Below are positions 1 to 9,303 of a DNA stretch of 64,000 nucleotides, in pieces. Both the position numbers and the translations under genes were made by a program. Each line of letters opens with the position of its first letter. Position 1 is the stretch's first letter. The stretch is taken from assembly GCF_947500405.1 (NCBI RefSeq), contig NZ_CANMRY010000002.1, positions 1 through 64,000 on the forward strand. The letters are read 5' to 3'. The notes under the pieces were generated by a model. The model made no database searches and had not been told where the DNA came from. It worked only from the letters and a program-made list of their open reading frames with translations. The stretch is from an uncultured Maribacter sp. Lineage in GTDB: Bacteria > Bacteroidota > Bacteroidia > Flavobacteriales > Flavobacteriaceae.

Positions 1-77
1 GGCTTTTGGCTTTTGGCTTTTGGCTTTTGGCTTTTGGCTTTTGGCTTTTGGCTTTTGGCTTTTGGCTTTTGGCTTTT
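1..77. repeat. Heptanucleotide tandem repeat, unit GGCTTTT x11
   Basis: Eleven uninterrupted perfect copies of GGCTTTT run from the first base of the window, so the array may continue to the left. It lies beyond the 3' end and terminator of trxA. Such an array can vary in copy number by slippage. No reading frame is visible in it here. Confidence 0.95.
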
Positions 78-87
78 TCTATAACCT

Positions 88-116
88 AAAAAATCCTGCA
101 AATAGCAGGATTTTTT
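88..116 (-). terminator. Rho-independent terminator of trxA
   Basis: A 12-bp perfect stem (88-99 with 105-116) with loop AAATA carries T tracts on both strands. It lies 36 bases after the trxA stop and would end its transcript. The symmetric A/T flanks mean it could also act on the plus strand. Confidence 0.85.
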
Positions 117-152
117 GAGTTTTATATTCTCTATTAAGGAGAGCTAACAAGC

Positions 153-470
153 TTACATTGCTGCATCAATAGCATCTGTGTACACTTTTTTAGGAGAAAC
201 CCCTACTTGTCTACTTACTATCTCACCATCTTTAAATACTAATACAGTAGGTATATTACGAACACCGTATTTAGCCGCAAATTCTTGGTTAGCATCTACA
301 TCTACCTTACCAACAACTGCTTTACCATCATACTCTGCGCTTACCTCATCTATGATAGGACCTACCATTCTACAAGGACCACACCAAGCTGCCCAAAAAT
401 CTACTACTACTGGTTTATCGCTTTTTAAAACTACTTCGTCAAAAGTAGCATCTGTTATTTCTAATGCCAT
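153..470 (-). CDS. trxA: Thioredoxin
   Basis: This 105-residue protein is a complete thioredoxin, the cytoplasmic disulfide reductant that is reduced by thioredoxin reductase and reduces ribonucleotide reductase, methionine sulfoxide reductase and peroxiredoxins. The active site WCGPC is at about residues 30-34, preceded by the conserved VVDFWA strand, and the cis-proline loop NIPT is at about 73-76. Length is normal and there is no signal peptide. It is a single-gene unit: a TAAGTTTG box lies 27 bases upstream and a strong hairpin terminator follows. It is convergent with nothing in the window. Confidence 0.97.
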   Translation of the reverse strand: MALEITDATFDEVVLKSDKPVVVDFWAAWCGPCRMVGPIIDEVSAEYDGKAVVGKVDVDANQEFAAKYGVRNIPTVLVFKDGEIVSRQVGVSPKKVYTDAIDAAM

Positions 471-496
471 GTTTTTTTATTTTTATAAATATTACA

Positions 497-504
497 CAAA
501 CTTA
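497..504 (-). promoter_or_regulatory. Bacteroidota -7 box for trxA
   Basis: TAAGTTTG on the minus strand fits TAnnTTTG exactly and lies 27 bases before the trxA start. I see no TTG at the expected -33 distance. Confidence 0.6.
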
Positions 505-578
505 GTCAATTTTTATTCCTTTTCCTTACTAACGTAATATACCTTTTTCCTATTGCGATATTAGTAAAATTTATAGTT

Positions 579-3500
579 TTAATTAATTTTATATTTTACT
601 TCCTGCTCTTCTAGTGCGGCTAATAACTCCGTTGTAATTTGCACTTTTTGTTTCCTTGGCGATAAATTAATCTTTATTTTCTCTTCCATTTCGTACACTA
701 TAAAATTTAAAGAATGTGTTCCTGTGAAAGAACCAATGGTGTCTTTTAATTGCACTACGTTTTCTTCCTTTAATTGCGCCACATCTAATTTTATAGTTAG
801 TTTTTTAGCGTAGGTTTCCATAACTTCTTGCAATAACATAAAACTATTAAATTGCATTCTTGGGTCTCCTTTTTTACCTGTTTCCCTATTCGTCCAACCA
901 TCTTTTACAAAGATTTTTACATATGCAAAAGAGTTTACCATTAAAAAGTGCCTAAACTTTAAATACTCTTCTCCAAAAACACGAAACTCAAAAGAATCCA
1001 TATAGTCCTCCATGGTGAACATTGCCCAACCTTTTCCATTTTTAGATACCCTATGTTGCACATCGGTAATAACCCCTGCAAAAGAAATTTCCCTATTCAC
1101 ATAGGATGGCAAATCATTAAAACAAGCAATGGTCCCATTCGTAAAAGCTTTAATTTCAGACTTAAAATCGTCCAAAGGGTGTCCTGATATATATATACCA
1201 ACCACTTCTTTTTCTCTACGAAGTTTTTCCATAGTTCCCCATTCTTCACAAGGCGGTACTATAGGTTCTGGTATTTGCGCTTCACTTACTCCTCCAAACA
1301 TATCCATCTGAGAAGAGTTCTGGTTTTCTTGATATTTGGAACCCGATTTTATTACCTTTTCTAAAAAAGTACCTCCATCCCCTTCGGTATGAAAATATTG
1401 CGCTCTATGGGTTTCTCCAAAAGAATCGAAACCACCAGCTACTGCTAAACTTTCAAATGCTTTTTTGTTAGATGCTCTTAAGTCTATACGCTTTGCCATG
1501 TCAAAAACCGACTTATAAGGTCCGTCTTCTTTTCTATTCTCTACAATTGTTTCTACAGCACCTCGCCCCACTCCTTTTACAGCTCCCATGCCAAAACGTA
1601 CCGCACCAGCATCGTTAACCGCAAATTTATAATAGGATTCATTTACATCTGGCCCTAATACATCTAGTCCCATACGTTTACATTCTTCCATAAAGAAGGT
1701 AACCTGCTTAATATCATTCATATTATTGGACAATACCGCTGCCATATATTCCGCAGGGTAATGCGCCTTACAATAGGCTGTTTGGTATGCTATCCACGCA
1801 TAACAAGTAGAGTGACTTTTATTAAAAGCATAAGCCGCAAATGCTTCCCAATCTTTCCAAATTTTCTCTAGCTTATCCTTCGCATGTCCTTTTTCTGAAG
1901 CTTGTTCTATAAACTTGGGCTTCATTTTATCTAGAACGTGCTTCTGCTTTTTACCCATTGCTTTACGCAAAACATCGGCTTCACCTTTGGTAAAATCTGC
2001 CAACTTTTGCGAAAGGAGCATTACTTGCTCTTGGTATACTGTAATCCCATAGGTTTCTGCTAAATATTCTTCACAAGCATCTAAATCATATATAATCTCC
2101 TCGGTACCGTGTTTACGAGCAATAAAACTTGGAATATATTCCATTGGCCCAGGACGGTACAAAGCGTTCATAGCAATTAAATCTGCAAATACGGTAGGTT
2201 TTAAAGACCTCATGTGTTTTTGCATTCCGGGAGATTCATATTGGAATACCCCTACGGTTTCTCCTCTTTGAAAAAGTTCGTAGGTTTTTTCATCATCAAG
2301 CGGAAAGTTCTCTGGATCTAACTCTATACCATGCTTTGCTTTTACAATTTTAACAGTATCCTTAATTAAGGTTAATGTTTTTAACCCCAAAAAATCCATT
2401 TTTAGTAAACCTGCATCTTCTACTACCGAGTTGTCAAACTGAGTACAATACATCTCGGAATCCTTAGCCAAAGCTACCGGAACAAATTTGGTAATATCAT
2501 CTGGCGTAATAATTACACCACAAGCGTGTATACCTGTATTACGAACAGAACCCTCTAAAACATAGGCCTGATTTAAAGTCTCGGACTCCAAACCATCTCC
2601 CTCAGAAATTGCTAAAAGCTCATTTACCTTTATAAGCTCCTCACTATTAAATTTCTTTTTAAGCGTAGCCTCATCTACTCCAATTATCTTCTTAAGCTTA
2701 GACATATTAGGAATGAGCTTTGCCATACGGTCAGAATCCATCAAAGGCAAATCTAACGCACGAGCGGTATCACGAATAGAAGATTTTGCCGCCATGGTAC
2801 CATAGGTAATAATCTGCGCCACTTGGTTGGAGCCATATTTATCAATTACATAGTCCATTACACGCCCACGACCTTCATCATCAAAATCAATATCAATATC
2901 GGGCATAGACACACGATCCGGATTTAAGAAACGCTCAAAAAGAAGATCGTATTTAATAGGGTCTAAATTGGTAATCCATAAACAATAGGCAACTGCAGAT
3001 CCAGCAGCAGAACCACGGCCTGGCCCTACGGATACATCCATATCACGAGCGGCACGTATAAAATCTTCCACAATTAAAAAGTACCCAGGATATCCTGTTT
3101 TTTCAATTACCTGAAGCTCAAAATCTAAACGCTCATCAATCTCTGGTGTAATTTCGCCATATCTTATTTTAGCACCTTCATAGGTTAAATGCCTTAAAAA
3201 TTTATTTTCTCCTCGCTTACCACCATCTAACTCATCTTCTTTAAATTGAAATTCTTCAGGAATATCAAAAGCAGGTAATAATACATCACGAGCAAGGGTA
3301 TACGTTTCTACCTTATCTATTACTTCCTGAATATTTATAATAGCTTCTGGAACATCTTTAAAGAGCTCCTTCATTTCTTTAGAAGGTTTAAAATAATATT
3401 CCTGATTAGGTAACCCGTATCTATACCCACGACCACGACCTATTGGCGTAGCTTGTTTTTCTCCATCTTTTACACAGAGTAAAATATCATGTGCATGGGC

Positions 3501-5012
3501 ATTTTCTTTTTCTGCGTAATAAGTATTGTTAGAGGCTATTAGTTTTACATTATGTTTTTTAGCAAATTGTATTAACACTTGGTTTACACGGTCTTCATCT
3601 TCCTGACCATGACGCATTAATTCTATGTACAAGTCGTCTCCAAAAGTATCTTTCCACCATAGCAAAGCTTCTTCTGCCTGGTTCTCTCCTACATTTAGAA
3701 CCTTGCTTGGAACTTCTCCGTACAGGTTTCCAGTTAGAACAATTATATCTTCTTTGTACTGTTCTATTACTTTTTTATCTATTCTAGGTACATAATATTT
3801 CCCATCTACAAAGGCAATAGAAGACATTTTTGCTAAATTGTGATACCCATTTTTGTTTTTGGCCAACATAACTATTTGGTAGCCGTTATCTTTTTGGGTT
3901 TTATCTTTATGATCCTCACAAACCTGAAATTCACAACCTACAATAGGTATAATTTCTTTTTCGGGAACAAACTCATGCAAAGGTTCTTCGCCTTCTTCTA
4001 AACGATTTTCTTGTGTAGCTTCATACCGTATTTCATTAGCATCATTTCTAGATTTTACACCCTTATTATGATTAAGAACTCCATTCACAAAATGAAAAGC
4101 CCCCATCATATTCGCATGATCCGTCATTGCAACCGCTGGCATATTCATTTTTGCTGCTGCTTTTACTAAATCCGAAACACTAATGGTAGATTGTAATATA
4201 GAAAACTGGGTATGGTTATGTAAATGTGCAAATTCTGCATTCTCAAGAGATGCTAAATTTTCTTTTATTTCTTCTTCAGAAACGCCGCCAGTATCTTTTT
4301 CCCAAAGTGCATCTGCAATTTTTTTAGATGCTTTTTTTAGGTTGATGTGCTTAAGACCAATTAATTCAATTGGTTGCGGATTAGCCTCATTAAAATTCTT
4401 AAAATAATCTGGCGTAACATCTAATTGCTCAATGGTATATTGCTGCTTACGAATAAGCTCTAAAAAACAACGGGTAGTGGCCTCAACATCGGCAGTAGCA
4501 TTGTGTGCTTCTCCAAAAGGCTCTCCAAATAAAAACTGATGCAATTCTGTTAGCGTTGGCAACTTAAACTTACCGCCACGACCTCCAGGAATTTGACAAA
4601 GACTTGCTGTATGCTCCGTACAAGTATCTAAAACAGGAAGCTCTTGTAATGGATTTTCTACTCCTAAACGGTGAAATTCTGCTCCCATGATATTCACATC
4701 GAACCCAACATTCTGCCCGACTATAAATTTAGTCTTAGACATTGCAATATTAAATTTCTCTAAAACCTCTGCTAAAGAAATACCATTTTGCGCTGCTAAT
4801 TCTGTAGAAATACCATGTATTTTTTCGGCATCGTATGGTATATTAAACCCTTCTGGTTTTACCAAATAATCCTGACTCTCTACAAGCCTTCCCATTTCAT
4901 CATGAATTTGCCAAGCTATTTGTATACAGCGAGGCCAGTTGTCTGTGTCCGTAATAGGAGCATTCCAACGTTTAGGTAATCCGGTAGTTTCGGTGTCAAA
5001 AATAAGGTACAT
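579..5012 (-). CDS. dnaE: DNA polymerase III alpha subunit with N-terminal proofreading exonuclease
   Basis: This 1477-residue replicative polymerase synthesises chromosomal DNA in the Pol III holoenzyme. The first ~180 residues are a DnaQ-like 3'-5' exonuclease that opens with the DxE motif (D6, E8), so proofreading is fused to the polymerase. A PHP domain starts near residue 265 (HLHNHTQFS). The palm follows, with metal-binding acidic residues in PDIDIDFDD near residue 705, and an OB fold lies near the C-terminus (FAGVITDVQ). The length and the fusion are usual for Flavobacteria and longer than the ~1160-residue E. coli protein. It appears monocistronic, with a TAACTTTG box 42 bases upstream. 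Confidence 0.97.
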   Translation of the reverse strand: MYLIFDTETTGLPKRWNAPITDTDNWPRCIQIAWQIHDEMGRLVESQDYLVKPEGFNIPYDAEKIHGISTELAAQNGISLAEVLEKFNIAMSKTKFIVGQNVGFDVNIMGAEFHRLGVENPLQELPVLDTCTEHTASLCQIPGGRGGKFKLPTLTELHQFLFGEPFGEAHNATADVEATTRCFLELIRKQQYTIEQLDVTPDYFKNFNEANPQPIELIGLKHINLKKASKKIADALWEKDTGGVSEEEIKENLASLENAEFAHLHNHTQFSILQSTISVSDLVKAAAKMNMPAVAMTDHANMMGAFHFVNGVLNHNKGVKSRNDANEIRYEATQENRLEEGEEPLHEFVPEKEIIPIVGCEFQVCEDHKDKTQKDNGYQIVMLAKNKNGYHNLAKMSSIAFVDGKYYVPRIDKKVIEQYKEDIIVLTGNLYGEVPSKVLNVGENQAEEALLWWKDTFGDDLYIELMRHGQEDEDRVNQVLIQFAKKHNVKLIASNNTYYAEKENAHAHDILLCVKDGEKQATPIGRGRGYRYGLPNQEYYFKPSKEMKELFKDVPEAIINIQEVIDKVETYTLARDVLLPAFDIPEEFQFKEDELDGGKRGENKFLRHLTYEGAKIRYGEITPEIDERLDFELQVIEKTGYPGYFLIVEDFIRAARDMDVSVGPGRGSAAGSAVAYCLWITNLDPIKYDLLFERFLNPDRVSMPDIDIDFDDEGRGRVMDYVIDKYGSNQVAQIITYGTMAAKSSIRDTARALDLPLMDSDRMAKLIPNMSKLKKIIGVDEATLKKKFNSEELIKVNELLAISEGDGLESETLNQAYVLEGSVRNTGIHACGVIITPDDITKFVPVALAKDSEMYCTQFDNSVVEDAGLLKMDFLGLKTLTLIKDTVKIVKAKHGIELDPENFPLDDEKTYELFQRGETVGVFQYESPGMQKHMRSLKPTVFADLIAMNALYRPGPMEYIPSFIARKHGTEEIIYDLDACEEYLAETYGITVYQEQVMLLSQKLADFTKGEADVLRKAMGKKQKHVLDKMKPKFIEQASEKGHAKDKLEKIWKDWEAFAAYAFNKSHSTCYAWIAYQTAYCKAHYPAEYMAAVLSNNMNDIKQVTFFMEECKRMGLDVLGPDVNESYYKFAVNDAGAVRFGMGAVKGVGRGAVETIVENRKEDGPYKSVFDMAKRIDLRASNKKAFESLAVAGGFDSFGETHRAQYFHTEGDGGTFLEKVIKSGSKYQENQNSSQMDMFGGVSEAQIPEPIVPPCEEWGTMEKLRREKEVVGIYISGHPLDDFKSEIKAFTNGTIACFNDLPSYVNREISFAGVITDVQHRVSKNGKGWAMFTMEDYMDSFEFRVFGEEYLKFRHFLMVNSFAYVKIFVKDGWTNRETGKKGDPRMQFNSFMLLQEVMETYAKKLTIKLDVAQLKEENVVQLKDTIGSFTGTHSLNFIVYEMEEKIKINLSPRKQKVQITTELLAALEEQEVKYKIN

Positions 5013-5053
5013 AGAGTGTTGGGTTTCAGAAAAAATAAGTAGATAAAAATACG

Positions 5054-5061
5054 CAAAGTTA
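5054..5061 (-). promoter_or_regulatory. Bacteroidota -7 box for dnaE
   Basis: TAACTTTG on the minus strand matches TAnnTTTG and sits 42 bases before the dnaE ATG. No well-placed -33 TTG is visible. Confidence 0.55.
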
Positions 5062-5329
5062 GGTTTCTATTTATCACTATATCATTTAAGTTATCAACGA
5101 ATGTTTAATCATTTTAATAAAAATCTATAATTATAAAATCATAGCGAAACCGTTAGTTTAGTTTTTTTCTAAAGCCAAATCCCAAAAAAACACAGTAATC
5201 GCAACAGCTCACTAAAAATAGAGGGAATTTCCCTCTTAAAATATTTTGTTTTGTCTGTTTTTTTTTTTTGATTTTTGAAGAAATAACTTACGATATTTTT
5301 AAAAAAAATAAATTTCTAAAACTAGAAAA
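5062..5329. other. Intergenic gap before the Sdp-like island, with T12 tract
   Basis: This belongs to a 317-base gap without a gene. It holds a short palindrome (AGAGGGAA/TTCCCTCT, 5220-5237) and a run of 12 T at 5258-5269, about 60 bases before the sdpC-like start. No clear TAnnTTTG promoter for the plus-strand island is visible. The palindrome could be an operator or a weak terminator, but nothing in the sequence decides between these. Confidence 0.6.
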
Positions 5330-6199
5330 ATGAAAAAAATAAAGAAGAACTGTAAAACTCTTGCAACATTTCTATCAATCACATTACTATTTGGAACCTA
5401 TACATCTTGTTCAAAGAATATTGAGACTTCGAACAAGATTAATAAATTAGACCTCATAAGCGGGGAAGATATTTTTAGAGGTTTATTTTTTTTAGAAGGT
5501 GACTTTGTTGAAGAAATACCTACATTATATCAACAAAAAATTAATAATGATGCTTTATTAGAAAGCCCCATAACACTATCTAGTGTTGAAGGAAAAGGGA
5601 TTACCTCAAATATTGAATTAAAAGAACACATTAAAAATTTTAGAGACAGCATAATTAACCAAGTTAAAGAAATAGACCCAACAATATTTAATGATATAAA
5701 AAATAGTATCAAGAATGGGAATGTTGATGAATTAGATAATAAAATTCGACACGCCGCTGGAACATTAAACACAGCTTTAATTCAAAATGAATCTGTTGCT
5801 GAAGGTGCCAAAATTGTAGATTTAGCATATAAAGAAGGTAACATTGACCCTAAAAAATATGATTTAACTAAAGCTGAAGGCATTGAAAAATATAATAATG
5901 ACATTTTAAATTTTGTTAAAACACAAGATATTAAAGGTAGTGGAAAGCTTCAAGAACAATCTGGAGTTTTATTTGTATGGCTTGTAGTTGCTTATCTACT
6001 TGTCGCTGCTGCTGCTTATCTGGTATTAGCAATTGGTGGCGGAGTATTATTTTTTATCGGTGGCGGAATTTATGTTGAGATATATAATTACTGGGGAGGT
6101 GATCCAAATGAAATTCCAATAGTAGAGGAAAGTGAAACAAATTTCACATATAATTCAATGTTATCTGAAACAATAATATATGGACAAGGAACTTATTAA
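5330..6199 (+). CDS. sdpC: SdpC-family antimicrobial peptide precursor
   Basis: This 289-residue exported precursor resembles the SdpC (sporulation-delaying protein) toxin family. It has an N-terminal hydrophobic signal ending in a Cys at residue 27 (lipobox-like YTSC) and the family-like block GEDIFRGLFFLEG (45-57). A long hydrophobic Gly-rich segment at about 213-249 is the likely source of the mature membrane-active peptide. The precursor then ends in a 33-residue polar tail. The order C-A-B differs from sdpABC of Bacillus subtilis. Unlike the Bacillus peptide, the hydrophobic segment has no cysteines. Family assignment rests on remembered motifs and on the two downstream genes. The alternative is an unrelated membrane lipoprotein. 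Confidence 0.72.
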   Translation: MKKIKKNCKTLATFLSITLLFGTYTSCSKNIETSNKINKLDLISGEDIFRGLFFLEGDFVEEIPTLYQQKINNDALLESPITLSSVEGKGITSNIELKEHIKNFRDSIINQVKEIDPTIFNDIKNSIKNGNVDELDNKIRHAAGTLNTALIQNESVAEGAKIVDLAYKEGNIDPKKYDLTKAEGIEKYNNDILNFVKTQDIKGSGKLQEQSGVLFVWLVVAYLLVAAAAYLVLAIGGGVLFFIGGGIYVEIYNYWGGDPNEIPIVEESETNFTYNSMLSETIIYGQGTY

Positions 6200-6201
6200 A
6201 A

Positions 6202-6759
6202 ATGCAATTTGATAAAATCTACATTTTAAAGTTAGCTACTACTTTAATAGTGGTAGCTAGCATCCTCTATTTAATCATTAGCACTCAAGACAAACATGTA
6301 TTAAGTAGTTCTATAAATCCTCATTTTTATCAATTCAATCGTACAGTTTTCATGGAATCTTTTGGTTTTTTTACAAAAAGTCCAAAAAATGATAAAGAAT
6401 ATGATTTGTATTATATGTCTGAAAATAAGTTTACTAAATTAAATTTACGTAATAATTCTTATTATAATTTCTTAGGTCTATCGAGAAAAAATAGAGTAAG
6501 ATTAATCGAAATGGGTAAACTAGTAAAAAAAATTGACAAAGAATTTTGGCAAGATTCAAATTCTATTTTATTCAAAAAAAATATTATAAATAAAAAAAAC
6601 AAATCTAATTTTAAAAGAATACGTCTTAATGTCAAAACACTAAAATATGGAAAATATATAATATGTGAAACAACACCCATACCATGGGAATTTAATAATA
6701 TAAAAAATACTAATGAATTAAAATATTCCTTAATTGAAATTATTACAGAAAAAAAATAA
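6202..6759 (+). CDS. sdpA: SdpA-family peptide maturation protein
   Basis: This 185-residue protein starts 2 bases after sdpC. It has one N-terminal membrane helix (about 9-27) and an extracytoplasmic or cytoplasmic domain with the SdpA-like blocks ESFGFFTKSP and FLGLSRKNR, each typical of the family. In Bacillus, SdpA and SdpB are both required to process the SdpC precursor into active toxin. It is slightly longer than the ~158-residue Bacillus protein and overlaps the next gene by 26 bases. It is Lys/Asn/Ile-rich like the rest of the island. No enzyme motif is visible. Confidence 0.72.
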   Translation: MQFDKIYILKLATTLIVVASILYLIISTQDKHVLSSSINPHFYQFNRTVFMESFGFFTKSPKNDKEYDLYYMSENKFTKLNLRNNSYYNFLGLSRKNRVRLIEMGKLVKKIDKEFWQDSNSILFKKNIINKKNKSNFKRIRLNVKTLKYGKYIICETTPIPWEFNNIKNTNELKYSLIEIITEKK

Positions 6760-7612
6760 CAATCTATTTTTTAGTGAACTTAATCCTTTTACTTGGGTTT
6801 ATGGTTTAGGAAGAACTTTAATTGCGTTATCTTTATTGATTACTTTTGTTTTTACTGACGTAAATATATTGTTTGATTCTAACATAATAAATAGTCTTGG
6901 AGAATCTAATTTATTGCATAATCGTATTAATTTATTTGGAATAATAGGATATGAAAACCTTTACTGGTCGAAAATAATTGTAATTCTTATCTTAATATTA
7001 GTTATGTTAGGTACTTTTCCAAGAATAACAGGTATTTTTCACTTTTGGGTATTTCATAGTTTTCATAATGCGTGTATATATCTTGATGGTGGAGATCAAA
7101 TCGGAACAATATTAACTGCTTTATTAATACCTATAACTTTATTAGACTCAAGAAATAATCATTGGAAAAAATCAAATAGTAAACCAAAAGATTTTACTAT
7201 GTTTTTAGGCAGACTTTTTTTTATCATTATTTCTGTTCAAATAGCATTTATATACTTTCATACCGGTATTGAAAAAATATACAAACTTAACGAATGGGTA
7301 GATGGCACTGCAATGTATTACATATTACAAGGGAAATACTTTGGCTTAAACAATTTATTAATAGAACTGATTTCTCCATTTTTAAAATCAAAATATATAT
7401 ATTTCTTAACTTGGTGGGTAATTCTATCCCACCTTACATTATCTTTTGCTCTATTTTTAAAAAGAAATGATAAAATTATATTTTTCTTATTGGGAATCAC
7501 ACTTCATATAGGTATAGCGATTTTAATGGGATTATATAGTTTTAGCTTAGTCATGTTAGGAGCTCTTGTTCTATACCTGTTACCTTTTAATTTAAAAAAA
7601 ATATCATGGTAA
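6734..7612 (+). CDS. sdpB: SdpB-family HTTM membrane protein
   Basis: This 292-residue polytopic membrane protein of the SdpB/HTTM group acts with SdpA in maturing the SdpC-like peptide. It opens with NPFTWVYGLGRTLIAL, matching the usual SdpB N-terminus, then shows about six to seven hydrophobic helices and the loop DGGDQIGT followed by DSRNNHW, which is typical of this group. The start is a TTG at 6734 inside the end of sdpA. No in-frame ATG lies before the conserved N-terminus, so translational coupling is likely. It overlaps the next gene by 7 bases. Another HTTM protein occurs at 28437-29762 but belongs to a different subgroup. Confidence 0.82.
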   Translation: MKLLQKKNNNLFFSELNPFTWVYGLGRTLIALSLLITFVFTDVNILFDSNIINSLGESNLLHNRINLFGIIGYENLYWSKIIVILILILVMLGTFPRITGIFHFWVFHSFHNACIYLDGGDQIGTILTALLIPITLLDSRNNHWKKSNSKPKDFTMFLGRLFFIIISVQIAFIYFHTGIEKIYKLNEWVDGTAMYYILQGKYFGLNNLLIELISPFLKSKYIYFLTWWVILSHLTLSFALFLKRNDKIIFFLLGITLHIGIAILMGLYSFSLVMLGALVLYLLPFNLKKISW

Positions 7613-8064
7613 AAACAAATTATAAAGAAGTTCAATATCACAAAAGTATAATAGTTATATTTATGAGCTTATTGATTTTAACAGCATTACTATTTATTCT
7701 AAAAATGGGGAGTCCTGGCAAGCTATTGACCTTGAACTCCTTTTTGTTTTTTCAATTTATTTGTATTATGATTTTAGGTTTATTTTATAAAATGGAAATT
7801 AAAATAATTGATAATATATTATCGATTTCTTTTGGAATAGGATTGATTCAAAAAAAAATAAATCTTTTTAACATAAAAGAAGACTCTATTAAAATAAAAA
7901 ATATTCCTTTTTACTATGGAACGGGTATACGTTTTACTAAACACGGAACACTATATAATACCTCTTCAGGGAAAGCAGTTTCTTTTACTTTAAAAGAAAA
8001 TAAACGCTTTTTAATTGGATCTAATAATACATCTGAATTAATAAATAAGTTAAGAGATTTTTAA
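7606..8064 (+). CDS. Two-helix membrane protein, candidate Sdp immunity protein
   Basis: This 152-residue protein overlaps sdpB by 7 bases and so is part of the same transcript. Two closely spaced membrane helices (about 14-33 and 43-60) precede a beta-rich soluble domain containing YKMEIKIIDN and IRFTKHG, which by eye resembles bacterial PH-like membrane proteins. I do not recognise a precise family. Bacillus sdp loci keep immunity in a separate sdpRI pair, and nothing like SdpI or SdpR is present here. The last gene of this tight cluster is therefore the natural immunity candidate. That role is inference from position only. Confidence 0.6.
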   Translation: MVKTNYKEVQYHKSIIVIFMSLLILTALLFILKMGSPGKLLTLNSFLFFQFICIMILGLFYKMEIKIIDNILSISFGIGLIQKKINLFNIKEDSIKIKNIPFYYGTGIRFTKHGTLYNTSSGKAVSFTLKENKRFLIGSNNTSELINKLRDF

Positions 8065-8077
8065 TATCTAAATTCCC

Positions 8078-8215
8078 ATGAAAATTTATATTGATTTAGC
8101 TCGCAAGGGTCTACAGGATACAATTGCATGGGAGAATTTATCTCCCTCTGAAAAAAAAAGAGTAAAAAAGACTATCAGATCACATAAATCGAATGGAAAC
8201 AAAGAATGTAAATAA
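8078..8215 (+). CDS. 45-residue protein, possible YdeI/OmdA C-terminal-like fragment
   Basis: A short open frame starts with ATG 13 bases after the preceding stop and ends 6 bases before the next gene, filling the gap exactly. The middle (AWENLSPSEKKRVKKTI) resembles the C-terminal helix of YdeI/OmdA-type proteins, where a Leu-Ser-Pro-Ser turn precedes a basic helix. The rest of that fold is absent, so it may be a remnant or a genuine miniprotein. Codon content matches the island. Its tight packing between neighbours is the main reason for calling it. Confidence 0.4.
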   Translation: MKIYIDLARKGLQDTIAWENLSPSEKKRVKKTIRSHKSNGNKECK

Positions 8216-8221
8216 AAAACT

Positions 8222-8635
8222 ATGAAACTTATACTTTTAATTCCGCTATTATATTTTGGGTTCTATTCTCCAAATGTTCAAAAAATAGAAGTTGCGCATT
8301 TAAAATTCTCAGCAGAAAATAATTTAAATAAAAAATATTATGATTCCCGAGGAAAAATAAATTTTATAATACAAAATGAGCACTTCATATCTATAGTAAA
8401 AGGAATAAAAATCTCTAGTTCTCAAATAAATGAAATAAAGTTCCAATCAATAACTGATATTACAAACATAGAAAATGATATCCGACAGAAATATATTGAC
8501 AAAGGAGAAAAAAAAGGTCAAATTAAAATAATTTCCAAAGACGATGTATTTAATCAAATTTATGTTTATGAAAAAGAAAACGCAACGGAATGGTGTAGAT
8601 ATACAGTTAAATGGATAGACGAAATAAAAAATTAA
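8222..8635 (+). CDS. Exported protein of unknown function
   Basis: This 137-residue protein has a short hydrophobic N-terminal signal (about 3-16) and a Lys/Ile/Asn-rich soluble body ending near NATEWCRYTVKW. It sits 6 bases after the 45-residue gene and is probably the last member of the Sdp-like transcript. I recognise no family or catalytic motif. The location suggests a periplasmic or surface accessory, but nothing in the sequence assigns a role. Confidence 0.55.
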   Translation: MKLILLIPLLYFGFYSPNVQKIEVAHLKFSAENNLNKKYYDSRGKINFIIQNEHFISIVKGIKISSSQINEIKFQSITDITNIENDIRQKYIDKGEKKGQIKIISKDDVFNQIYVYEKENATEWCRYTVKWIDEIKN

Positions 8636-8715
8636 TACTAACCGCAAAAAAGAACTGAGGTAAAAAACAATTAAAATTTTATTAACTAAAGAGAGGTTAC
8701 TTCTAAAATCTATAT

Positions 8716-9132
8716 ATGATGAAGCTTTCAAAAATTTTATTGACTTTTACATTATTATTACTTTTAATAAGCTGTTCTACCACTAAAAGAAAATTAATTC
8801 CAACAGCAAACAAAGGTGGGTATTTATTGAACTTAAACACTAATCTTAACCTGTCAGAGAAAAATATCACCGGGAGAGTATTTGACATTAAAACCAATGC
8901 GTTATTAGGAGGTATTGAATTAACCGTTGGGTGTAAAAAAACTCAAACTAATACGAATGGTGAATTCTCTTTTAAATTAAAAGAATTTAGCAATGGTGCT
9001 TTATTTATAAAAGCATCAGGTATTGGCTATAAAATTGTAGAAACTGATTTCATAAATATGAAAAACAAAAACATTCTAAACATTGACTTCTATTTAGCTG
9101 AGGACGATAGACCCTTCATTAATTGTCAGTAA
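8716..9132 (+). CDS. Lipoprotein with carboxypeptidase-regulatory-like domain
   Basis: This 138-residue protein has a clear lipoprotein signal with cleavage before Cys21 (LLISC). From about residue 54 it carries a small beta-sandwich of the CarboxypepD_reg-like type: ITGRVFDIKTNALLGGIEL, then TNTNGEFSFKL. Such domains occur as stand-alone lipoproteins or as N-terminal parts of SusC-like receptors in Bacteroidota. It is separated by 80 bases from the preceding gene and ends the AT-rich island. A start at the second ATG (8719) is equally possible. The function is unknown. Confidence 0.75.
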   Translation: MMKLSKILLTFTLLLLLISCSTTKRKLIPTANKGGYLLNLNTNLNLSEKNITGRVFDIKTNALLGGIELTVGCKKTQTNTNGEFSFKLKEFSNGALFIKASGIGYKIVETDFINMKNKNILNIDFYLAEDDRPFINCQ

Positions 9133-9222
9133 AATAAAAACAAACCATAATAACGAAATTGTATGAAACCATAACCTACCTATCTAAAGCTAATAAATAT
9201 TTTTTTATTAACTAGGAAGATG

Positions 9223-9230
9223 TATATTTG
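9223..9230 (+). promoter_or_regulatory. Bacteroidota -7 box for the rpsP operon
   Basis: TATATTTG matches TAnnTTTG. It lies 73 bases before rpsP and would place transcription start near 9237, at the foot of the first leader hairpin. Confidence 0.7.
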
Positions 9231-9234
9231 CACC

Positions 9235-9288
9235 CGCTTATAACTAAGCGAATTATAAAAGAATTAATAATCAAGGGTCGGGCACCCT
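9235..9288 (+). promoter_or_regulatory. rpsP leader with two small hairpins
   Basis: The leader contains CGCTTA-TAAC-TAAGCG (9235-9250) and AGGGT-CGGGC-ACCCT (9274-9288), the second ending 15 bases before the rpsP start. Two compact GC-rich hairpins in an otherwise AT-rich leader suggest an autoregulatory ribosomal-protein leader, though the sequence alone does not prove it. Confidence 0.5.
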
Positions 9289-9303
9289 ACAAATTAATGT
9301 GAT

